Below, piece after piece: positions 34,756 through 43,220 of a stretch of 64,000 nucleotides of DNA. Source of the stretch: Polydactylus sextarius (Eukaryota; Chordata; Actinopteri; Polynemidae); NCBI GenBank assembly GCA_016801845.1, contig CM028919.1, forward strand, positions 16,011,159 through 16,075,158, written 5' to 3'. Made by a program: the position numbers and the translations under genes. The notes under the pieces were generated by a model that was not told the origin of the DNA, did no database searches, and saw only the letters and a list, made by a program, of their open reading frames with translations. Position 1 is the stretch's first letter. Each line of letters starts with the position of its first letter.

Positions 34756-35285
34756 ACCTTTCCTCCCTCAGCCTCCTCCCTCTTCTCTACTCAACACTGA
34801 CCATCAGCCGCAGTATTATTTGTAGTCTTTGTTTTTTTTTCTCCACCTTCATACCTGAGACGACCAGCCTCCTCCTCCCCCTTCGCTCCAGATCCTTTTC
34901 CTCCCTCCGTTTGCTCTACAGCTGACCTTGTCCCAGCAGCTCCCAGATCAGATGATTCACATTACAAACGCTGCCTAGACTTGTGATATACACACACTCG
35001 CTGCAGGAGATCTCCCACGCGATTGATTCACGATTTGTTCAGAAATTTCAACTATTTCTGCCAAGTTTACACATTTACAGATGTTTTGCAGCATCAACCA
35101 TCACGGTCTTATATTTCAATTCTTCATCATGAGAAACGATACGAGTTTATTCTGACATCATGTTTAAAGATTAAAGAGTGAATCTCAGGTGTTAAAGGTT
35201 CATTCACCTGGGAAAAGCTGCTGCACGTTCAGGTGGAGCTCAGGACGAAGACGACGACGTTGCCAATAAAAATAAATGAATCTGT
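34756..35285 (+). terminator. crip2: crip2 3' UTR and poly(A) signal
   Basis: AATAAA at 35265-35270 is followed by a T/GT-rich stretch, making this the first good cleavage site about 510 bases after the stop. Further AATAAA hexamers near 35615 and 35887 could serve a longer UTR. Which is used cannot be told from sequence. Confidence 0.6.
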
Positions 35286-36234
35286 GTTTTTATTAATGCC
35301 ATATTTACAGTTTGGCTGCCTGACAAAACATTCCTGAAACGGTCCAAACACACGAAGGTCTGAACGGCTCCGAAGCATCAGTGTTGATTGATTTTGTATT
35401 TGACGATGATCATAGATTAAACAGAATCTGGATTATAAAATCTGTTACATTAATAAATAACATGAACATTTTGTCCCAGTTGTTTTATATATAACACTAA
35501 GTCGGGCTGTGATTTGTGATTTCAAGAAGAAGAATCATGTATTTATTATTTTAACTTGAGTCCTTTTAAATTTTTATTAAATCAGTCGTTTTAATTATGA
35601 AAGACAGAAGCTGAATAAATAATTAACCCTGCTGTTATTTTCCACAAGGTGACACACGCTATTTGAAGTATTATTATATATATTATATATTTTATTTTTG
35701 TTGCCACTAGCAGAAACAGTAGCTTAGCTTGTACAAAAAGAGACGAGACACTACAGACAAGTCATTCTCTGAGAATGTTGCAGATTTAGTATTTGTTGTT
35801 CGACTGTTACCATGTTTGTTTTTATGACCTGTTGTTCGTCGTAGACGCAGCGTGGAGCTGGAAACATTCGCCTTTTTAATCCCTCGAATAAATATTTCAG
35901 AAACTCTTCAATGGGTGTTGATGATTATTGTTTGACAGATTGTGAACGAACTCTCCTCTTTAATAAACATTACATGTGTTGTGAGTTTGTGGTTTTTATC
36001 GTTTAACATGAACAGATTTATGTGTCTATCAGCGATGATCCTGTCTCTGCTGTTGCTCTGAAACAAGCTACAAATAATGAAGCTAGTGAACAAAAAAAGA
36101 GGAAATAAAAGTGTCGCCATCAAAGCTGCAACATGTGAAACTTGTAACTGTTAAAACGTCATTTTGAAAGCAGAGCGAGCGTCTCAGCTTTTTTCCCTGA
36201 TTAAATCGCTGGGTTGTGTCTGCTCATTCATCTC

Positions 36235-36658
36235 AGGTTGGTTTTAAAACGGTTAAAACCCTCCGGGTCTCCACATGTAGCTTTATGAGTAGTATATCTA
36301 CACAAACACTCAATAAACACCTCACAATGTAGCTGCACACAGCGAGGAGGATCCCAGACTTTATATTTACACTGCCCACAGGAAGAGTTTAGCTTTAATG
36401 TGATGGTCCAGAGTAACACGAACCAGAGTCTATTTCACCATAAATACCAGTCAAACTCCCCTCAACAGATATGTTACGTTGGTTGAAGTAATATCCAGTT
36501 TGACCGTCTTTTGTTTTCACAACCAAATAGTTAACAATGAAAGTAAATGGGGCAGTCAGCCAAACGTATCTAAACTGTCATTTTTTAACCACTAATAAGT
36601 AGCATGAATAGGGTCCCTACACATAAACTGAAGTACTGATAACCTAGTAAGTGAACTA
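36235..36658 (-). mobile_element. Family B MITE, extended copy with deletion
   Basis: It carries the terminal GTCAAACTCCCCTCAACAG and the left arm, with a deletion joining ACTAATAA to GTAGCATG. Upstream it shares with 41930-42010, 48614 and 58929 an outer segment (CCAGAGCAACATGAACCAG type), showing that the family has a longer form. Confidence 0.8.
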
Positions 36659-37465
36659 AGAATTCATCATTTTCAGCAGCTATAGTCATGTGTCTAATAG
36701 TGCAACTAATACTACAAGTTGTCTCAGTAAATCATGCCAGTAGTTGCTTCTAAATAAAACACATTCCATTTATAATATTGTGAATCCAAGACTATAATGT
36801 CACAATTCATTTTCCTGGGTTGTGCTACAAAACGACTCTGATGTGGTTCTGTGGTGGTGTGGTTCTGTTCTGACGAGCTAGGACCGCCCCTGCTTTTATG
36901 ACCTGGGTGAAACTACCCAGAATGCCGAGCAGTGAAGACTGGGACACTAAATATCAAAATGCCAACATTAAAGCTTTTATTGACTTCATGTACAGGTCCC
37001 ATGACTGTGTTTAATCAGTGTTTACTCAGCATCAACATGGCCCATCCTTACTGACTGACTTGCAGGGCAAGTCAATGACCTATTTGATCAGTCAGGCTGT
37101 TTGCTCTGGGAACTTAAACTCCTAAAACTTCCTCCCTTTCGTTTCCTTCTGTGCTTTTCCAATGAATAAAAATATTTGGTTAATGGGCAAGAGTTTATTT
37201 ACCTGTGGCAATTTAGACTTGCTAGTGAGAATTATACCAGAGTGTATCATGTAAAACATGATAACGAGTTGTGATGTTTGCTGAGGAACAAAACTACACT
37301 CGCCTGTTGCATTGTGAACATTTTCATTTTTATCGTTTTTGTCCAAAAGACTCACTGTGCTAGTGATTGGGACCAAAACTCAGAGTGAGAGTGAAGAGTA
37401 CGGACAAAAAAATGGCAATTTCTGAACTTAAACAAACGACCAAAACAAGATAAAAGTCTGATAAG

Positions 37466-37610
37466 TGTCTTTAAATTAGTGATGGGTCCTGCCGTGTCGA
37501 GGCTTCGGAGCCTGTATCGAGTAATCTAGGAGATGTGGAGCGTTCTTGTTCTTATGGAGCGTATCGAAGTGTGTTTCGATGACGTACGTACAGTCCAATT
37601 ACTATTTAAA
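37466..37610. mobile_element. hAT-like MITE fragment (tentative)
   Basis: The phrase TAGTGATGGGTCCTGCCG, the inner palindrome AGGCTTCGGAGCCT and a later CGTATCGAAGTGTGTTTCGA pair are typical of short fish hAT derivatives. No target duplication could be fixed. Confidence 0.35.
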
Positions 37611-38050
37611 TAAAAACAGATCAGTAAGCTCCTGAAAACAACCAAATTGTGCATATGGTGACAAATGAAAGGTTCCGTCCGTCACATTAATGAGCCTTAA
37701 GTCCAACAAGTCGATCAACAAACATGAACCAATGGGCAGAAAAGGAGAGAGAACAAATTAATTCCATGCAAATGCATGGATTTCATCTGTTGGTGACAAT
37801 ATCTGGTCATTGTCTTCAAGGGAATGAATTAATTTGTATGTATGTAGGATTCATTTTGCATCTGTGTTGCTTTTTTTATATTGAAAAACAAAACAATGTG
37901 CAGACAACATGCACATTTAGTCACGTAGGTGTTGAGATGATGTAGAGAAACTTTGGTTTCATATTAACCTGCCAAATACCTCTGCAAATAATGTCCACGG
38001 CTGGATCAATATTGACATGTGATTATATAATGTGTTAACAATATGTAGTT

Positions 38051-38081
38051 ATGCAAATCAATCAGAGATGTGTGTATATTA
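38051..38081 (+). promoter_or_regulatory. Octamer and TATA-like element of the apple-domain gene
   Basis: ATGCAAAT, a perfect octamer motif for POU factors, lies at 38051-38058 and a GTATATTA TATA-like element at 38074-38081, 64-94 bases before the ATG. Spacing is right for a compact promoter with a short 5' UTR. Inference from motifs. Confidence 0.4.
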
Positions 38082-38144
38082 GTGTGAGTCTTTCAGGTAA
38101 CTGTGTCAGTTACTCAACCTGACTGTGATTGAAGATCTGAGAAG

Positions 38145-38205
38145 ATGGAAACACACTTCATTGTAGTGGGTCTCCTCTACCTCTGCAGTGTGTCCTTTGG
38201 TGAAG
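38145..38205 (+). CDS. Apple-domain gene exon 1 (signal peptide)
   Basis: 20 codons plus one base. The hydrophobic core IVVGLLYLCSV is followed by a small-residue cleavage site around SFG. The donor is GTAAAG. The ATG has GAAG before it and is the first in the presumed transcript. Confidence 0.88.
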
Positions 38206-41200
38206 GTAAAGAAATATGTGCTGGTGTTTATTATGCAACTTTACTCAATTTAACCATGCGTGTCTATTTCTTCAGAGTGCAACAAGCTGCTTCTGGTGGA
38301 TACTGATTTCCCAGGATCAGACATAACAAATCTCTACTCTGCTGATGCTCAGCACTGTCAGCACTTGTGCACCCAGCATCCTACCTGTCAGTTCTTTTCC
38401 TTTATCAGACCCGACTGTGCTGCTGATAACAGGTACAACTCAAAAGTACAGTTTTTAAATTAAATCAAATGTATGTGATGCAGAAGAATCAGAAGCTTTT
38501 TTTTTATCATCATCATATGTTCCACTTGCAGTGTCTCTCCTTTAAAAGTCCAGTTCAGTGACGGCTGTTGGATAAAAACTGTTCCTGTATGTAGTCGTGT
38601 GTCTTCAGTCGTCTATAACGTTTTATCAGAGGCAGCAGAGTGAACAGGTGGTGAGAAGGATGAGCAGCGTCAGTGTTATAAACTCTGTTGCAGCATCTAG
38701 ACAGGAAATACTGTGACACCCTGGGTAGTTTTTATCATCCTCTGGACAGCTGCTCTGTCGGCTGCTGAACAGATCCTGTACCGCAAGTTAAGACATTTTC
38801 TACTGAGCAACAGTAAAAAGACTCCAGCAGTTTTCCAGAGATGAGTCTTCTTCAGCGCTCAGTGCTTCATTTCAGATCCTCACTGATGTTAACCCCCAGA
38901 AATGTACCATCTCCACCTCCTCTCCAGTGGCCTGGGCTCCTCTCTGTCGCCTGATATCAGGGATGATGATTCCCTTTGTTTCTTTAATGTTCAGAGAGAT
39001 GTTGTTATGTCAACACTGTTAGCACGTTTGTTGTTCTGTAAGTAAGGAGAACTGGAAGTCTGAAGTCAGTTTCAGAAAATATTATATACTAATATAGTAT
39101 TTGTGCACTGAAGAATTAAAAGAACATGTACATGGACTCTCTTTGTTCTGAAAAGCGCAGTTCACTGACTAATTTCTCCCTAACAACAGACTGTGCACCT
39201 CATCTCTGTAGGCCCTGTTGTTTCCGTTTGAGATGAGCCCCACCACAGTCGTATCGTCTGAAAACTTTATGATCATGTTTACAGGTTGGAGAGGCAAGTT
39301 GTCATGAGTAAACAGGATAGAGGAGCGGACTGCTAGTCCCATGGAATAGAATAAGGGTCTGGAGTAACAACAATATCTGCCTCTCTCCATCAGAGACTTC
39401 TTCTGCTTCCTTAAGTCCACTCCGACTGGCCAGCCCACAGTTCGGATTGCAAAGCAGGGTCTCACCTCTGGCTTTTCTCTTAAAGCCTGCAATCCAGACC
39501 CAGGTAGGTATACAATCATTTTAAACTATTTGTAATCAGTGATGTGTGATGAAAACTTTCCTTTTGGTTCCACTATTCATCTGCCAGAGCCTTGTATGCC
39601 TGAGGTCTATCATGATGTAGATTTCTACGGAGCAGACTACCGTCAGCTCTTCACAGCAGACTATGACGAGTGTCAGAGAATCTGCACAAGTGAACCCGGC
39701 TGTCGATTCTTTACATTTTATACCGGACAGTCCAGTAATGTCAACCTGAGGTAAATAAAGTGCATAATTTAACTCTGGATGTTTATTTTTTGTCAATCAT
39801 AGGTCCTGACTGTCGTTATCTTCATCTACTGGTGTAGTCGAACCAGTCCAGGGTCAATCTGTAATAACGTTATTCTTTCATCTGTGTTTAGGTACAAATG
39901 TTACCTGAAATTCAGCTTTTCAGCTATAAAGGTGTCTGAAGTAAAAGCACTGGCTCCACTGATATCCGGGTTCTCCCACAGAGTACAAACACATAACTAC
40001 TTCAGCTCAGGTAATCAAACACTCCACATGTTTGTAGTGTGGACTCAGACCGTTGTACATGCTTTCTTATTTTAATGTTTTAATGGTAACATACAGTGTG
40101 TGAGGGAAAGCTGTTGCCTGGAGTTGACAGCCCAGGAAGTGACATTACTGATCTGCCTGCTGCCTCTGCTGAACACTGTCTGACGCTGTGCAACTCTCAT
40201 CCGCTGTGCACCTTCTTCTCCTATGTCAGGTGAGAACAGTCTGTGTGTCTGCAGTCTAAGTCTCATTTGTGTAGTACATGACAAGGAAATGGAAAAGCTA
40301 TTTAGGAAACAAAAACAAATCCTCTAGCTCCATCTAGAGCCTATAGTCATGTTGTTGCTGTTCCACCAATCAGGTTGGGTGGGGGGGGTGGCCTGTCAAT
40401 CACAGGTTGTGTACATGCTGCTGACAGACACTTGAGAAGCGTATCAATAAATATAGAATCAAAGGCCTCGGTGGAGACGCAGACGCTACAAGGACTGAAT
40501 GAGACGATGTTCCTGAAAAGTTCCCGGCCCCTAAACGTTACAGGTAATTTATTGGTGGAAACGCAGCTGATGCTTTTGAGCGTGTGGTTGTTATAGATAC
40601 CGTACATATAGATCCGTACGTCTGCTCCAGCTTGTGTGTGTGTTTGTTCATATAGAGGGGAAGTGGTTTGGGACACGGTTTTGAAACTTAGTAGAGGTTG
40701 GAGGGTGAACCTGAAAGTTGTATGATTTTTAATTTCCTGACTCGGAAGATCTCGAGGTCTCAAGGAATTTCGTAGACTTGCTGACTGCATCTTTGACGTA
40801 GCTAGAAACATCTGATGTACACACACTTGTTTGTCTGTTTCCTGTGTTTTTAGGTCAAATTTTAAATGCTACTTGAAGAACAATGTAAATGTCATGGTCA
40901 AAAGGAACAACAACGGAATCACGTCAGGATTACCATCACGCTTCTGTCAGCTGGACAACGGTATGTGTCAAACTCCAATTACCTTTATGTTTTGTTTTTT
41001 CAGCCAACAACAGAATATATCACTGTTCCTCTCGTTTTACAGACTGGGTTAAAAAGCCTCTTCATGGAATTGATATTCCATATTCTGACATTCGATCTTT
41101 TGCTGCAAAAGATCCTGAAACATGTCAGAGAACCTGTACTGAGGATCCCAACTGCCAGTACTACGCCTTCAACACCGCACAGTTCAGTAGCCGTTCTCAC

Positions 41201-41412
41201 ACCAAATTTGAACATGATTGTAATTGTTTTGTTTGTTTGTTTTTACATCTAATTCATCCCTAACAATGCTTTCGCTGATGCTGTTTTGTTCTAGGCTCCG
41301 CTGCTGGCACAAGCGTGTCATCACCATGCCTGTTATCCCCAGAGTGTATACGCTCAAGGAAGTTGTGAGCGGCTTCTCCCTGAGGAACTGTCACTATAAA
41401 CACATCGCTTGA
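38145..41412 (+). CDS. Secreted four-apple-domain lectin (kalliklectin-like), nine exons
   Basis: Joined exons encode a signal peptide (METHFIVV..SFG, residues 1-19) and four apple/PAN domains beginning near C22, C112, C205 and residue 284, each split into two exons at the same phase-2 position (AG|G or AG|A) with phase-1 junctions between domains. That is the exon plan of plasma kallikrein (klkb1) and factor XI, but translation stops after apple 4 with no serine-protease exons. Proteins with this layout include kalliklectin, a skin-mucus lectin of flathead. Conserved SGFSLK..C motifs end apples 1 and 4. Length is about 368 aa with the acceptor at 41043. Oddities: apple 2 has Gln196 where the last Cys belongs, apple 4 has Trp285 where the first Cys belongs, and exon 8 lacks a good donor. 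Family sure; function and integrity less so. Confidence 0.85.
38276..38432 (+). CDS. Apple-domain gene exon 2 (apple 1, first half)
   Basis: Residues 21-72, with C22, the C..LC pair and TCQFFSF core typical of apple domains. The acceptor is TATTTCTTCAG and the donor is GTACAA. The phase-2 end (AG) is completed by exon 3. Confidence 0.88.
38500..39355 (-). mobile_element. Antisense LINE relic (L2/Rex-like reverse transcriptase C-terminal part)
   Basis: On the minus strand, near 39280-39240, the text reads IIKFSDDTTVVGLISNG, the fish LINE reverse-transcriptase active-site block with FSDD in place of FADD, followed by AYRDEV. Further left, frames near 38690-38630 give HPSHHLFTLLPSD, the usual end region of ORF2. 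Stops and frameshifts break it, so it is dead. It fills the intron between exons 2 and 3 in antisense and its right edge lies within about 40 bases of the exon 3 acceptor. L2-type assignment is by recall of fish LINE proteins. Confidence 0.82.
39394..39503 (+). CDS. Apple-domain gene exon 3 (apple 1, second half)
   Basis: Residues 73-109, with FFCFLK and SGFSLKAC (C105). The acceptor is CTCTCTCCATCAG and the donor is GTAGGT. The C22-C105 span is 84 residues, normal for the family. Confidence 0.88.
39588..39750 (+). CDS. Apple-domain gene exon 4 (apple 2, first half)
   Basis: Residues 110-163, with C112, DECQRIC and CRFFTFY. The acceptor is TCATCTGCCAG and the donor is GTAAAT, phase 2. Confidence 0.88.
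39892..40010 (+). CDS. Apple-domain gene exon 5 (apple 2, second half)
   Basis: Residues 164-203, with YKCYLK and an altered end, SGFSHRVQTHN, in which the terminal Cys is Gln196. The acceptor is TCTGTGTTTAG and the donor is GTAATC. C112 therefore lacks its usual partner. Confidence 0.87.
40097..40229 (+). CDS. Apple-domain gene exon 6 (apple 3, first half)
   Basis: Residues 204-247, starting VCEGKLLPGVDSPGSDI (C205) and ending CTFFSYV. The acceptor is ACATACAG and the donor is GTGAGA. Confidence 0.88.
40230..40853 (+). other. Intron 6 of the apple-domain gene
   Basis: 624 bases. The G8 run near 40380 and a minus-strand frame at 40347-40826 show no recognised domain. The acceptor tract before exon 7 is TTTCCTGTGTTTTTAG. 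Confidence 0.75.
40854..40960 (+). CDS. Apple-domain gene exon 7 (apple 3, second half)
   Basis: Residues 248-283, with FKCYLK and SGLPSRFC (C279). The donor is GTATGT. Apple 3 has its complete cysteine set. Confidence 0.88.
41043..41181 (+). CDS. Apple-domain gene exon 8 (apple 4, first half; ends uncertain)
   Basis: The pyrimidine-rich acceptor CCTCTCGTTTTACAG gives a start at 41043 in phase 1, matching the other domains; a weaker CAG at 41001-41003 would add 13 residues that include a Cys. The coding text DPETCQRTCTEDPNCQYYAF is clear. The 3' end is not: exon 9 needs a phase-2 donor, and the only one giving apple-3-like spacing is CA|GTTCAG at 41182, which is poor. Without splicing, the frame runs on to a stop at 41263. 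Confidence 0.65.
41295..41412 (+). CDS. Apple-domain gene exon 9 (apple 4, second half, stop)
   Basis: The acceptor TTGTTCTAG leads into LRCWHKRV and SGFSLRNC, then HYKHIA and TGA at 41410-41412. No protease activation or catalytic sequence follows. Confidence 0.85.
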
Positions 41413-41475
41413 ATCAGCAAATTCAAGTAATCTATATAAATCAATATATATCCAATAAATGAATCAGTAGCAAGC
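41413..41475 (+). terminator. Poly(A) signal of the apple-domain gene
   Basis: AATAAA at 41454-41459, only 42 bases after the stop, giving a very short 3' UTR and confirming that the gene ends here without protease exons. Confidence 0.65.
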
Positions 41476-41653
41476 AATCAGTGACTCTTCATGTGTTATT
41501 AATTTGAAACCTCTTTAAGATTCTAAAATTCATTTAAGACTAAAATGTTTGTTGTGTATGTTTATTACATATTGTAGCATGTAGAAGGGTTGATCACTGG
41601 ATGTGTAGTTTGTGCTTCTGACAGCCGAGGTCACTAAACCATTTGTATAAACC

Positions 41654-41654
<1 letters not shown>

Positions 41655-41687
<33 letters not shown>
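41655..41687 (+). repeat. (CTG)n microsatellite
   Basis: Eleven uninterrupted CTG/GCT units. Confidence 0.95.
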
Positions 41688-41688
<1 letters not shown>

Positions 41689-41715
41689 GTCTTTACTTAC
41701 TGGAGGAAGAAAAAA

Positions 41716-41957
41716 CCCTGTTCATGCTACTGCTGAAGTGAAGTGATATTTTGAGCTTTATTAGTGGTTAAAAAATGACAATTTAGATACGTTTGGCTGA
41801 CTGCCCCATTTGCTTTCATTGTTAACTATTTGGTTGTGAAAACAAAAGTTGGTCAAACTGGATATTACTTCAACCAACGTAACATATCTTGAGGGGAGTT
41901 TGACTCATATTCATGGTGAAATAGACTCTGGTTCATGTTACTCTGGACGTCACTTTA
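41716..41957 (+). mobile_element. Family B MITE, right arm plus outer segment
   Basis: Reads TTCATGCTACTGCTGAAGTG through GAGGGGAGTTTGACTCA, then the inverted outer segment (GGTGAAATAGACTCTGGTTC). Text to about 42050 still resembles 36235-36330 in part. Confidence 0.85.
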
Positions 41958-42290
41958 ATGGTGTAAAACAAACCCTCTAACTCTCCATATGTAGCTTTAT
42001 ATGAAGTATATTTAACACCTTCCCAATGTAAGTAAGAGTTTAACATGAATGTGTAACATACTACAGAGAGGGTAAAACCAGCAGCAGTAAAGAAGTCGTA
42101 GTGTGTCAGTATCGAGTGTCCAACAGGAAGAAGAACGAGTGTGAAATGACTGGAGGGTGTCACTGAGGCGACATGTCATAACGATGAAAACATGATGATT
42201 GACAGCAAGAAAAACACAGGCCGATGGTTTCAGTCTTACATCATTTAATAAAAAGTTTCCCTCCAGAACAGGTGTGGTAGCATAGCTGCT

Positions 42291-42310
42291 ACACACACAC
42301 ACACACACAC
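42291..42310 (+). repeat. (AC)n microsatellite, short
   Basis: Ten AC units. Confidence 0.9.
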
Positions 42311-42589
42311 GGTTGCACCCTATGTCATCATTTTAGTTTCAAAATCAAAATCCACAACCACATTTCCCACATTTGGTCACTTTGGAACATGGAAAATAAA
42401 GTTTAAAAAACAAAACGTTTGTAGCGTTACAGTGAGCAGCGCCACGCCCGGGAAACTCTACTGTATGAGTGTTTGCCTGGAAACCAAACAGATGTCATTA
42501 TATATGGAGCCACAGAGCCGCCTACATGTGGACTCTATTGTTCTCAGATCAGTGACGACGGACACACACACACCTCGATCTGACCGTGG

Positions 42590-42741
<152 letters not shown>

Positions 42742-43206
42742 GGCTGCCAGATGAAACCATCTGTTGCAGATAAAATTAGACACACAAAGACTTAACAGAG
42801 AATAACGTCTGAGTTCACAGCTTCAACTCAGGTCCACATAGTTTCTAGTTTCTATAGTGAAGGTGAAACAGTCTCATGTGTCATTTATGTCATTTCTGTT
42901 CTTTGTCGAGTTCAGATTCATGGTTTATTCAGCTCAGATGATAATTATTTCTTATTCTATGAAAAATGTTCAAATTTCCTGCAGTGAAAGAAAAACAGAA
43001 CGACTCATTAATTGACCTTTGGACCAGTTCACACAGTTTGTTCTTGAGAAAATGAGCAGGTAAATATTTCAAGACAACTGTAACCACAACTTTACATGAG
43101 CAGCCTGTGGCTGGAGATATGAAACTGAGTTAACAGTTAACGTCCCTGCCTTCATGATCCTCATGTGTACTTTATGTTGGCATGGCTGTTAAGCAACGTA
43201 TCGTAT

Positions 43207-43220
43207 CCACTAGAGGGCAG
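43207..43220 (+). promoter_or_regulatory. CTCF-type core motif
   Basis: CCACTAGAGGGCAG matches every position of the CTCF core consensus CCASYAGRKGGCAS. It lies between the apple-domain gene and the repeat-rich right half. Occupancy cannot be inferred from sequence alone. Confidence 0.5.

Larger units (their letters stand above)
35286..38050. other. Intergenic DNA between crip2 and the apple-domain gene
   Basis: Apart from possible distal crip2 UTR, it holds a family B copy (36235-36658) and, at about 37466-37610, a palindromic-looking segment beginning AGTGATGGGTCC with AGGCTTCGGAGCCT, which resembles ends of hAT-type non-autonomous elements. No exon was recognised. Confidence 0.55.

Noticed and set aside
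39169..39519. 116-aa minus-strand frame as a gene
   Set aside because: It is a chance fusion of the antisense of apple-gene exon 3 with the LINE relic; only the LINE part is meaningful.
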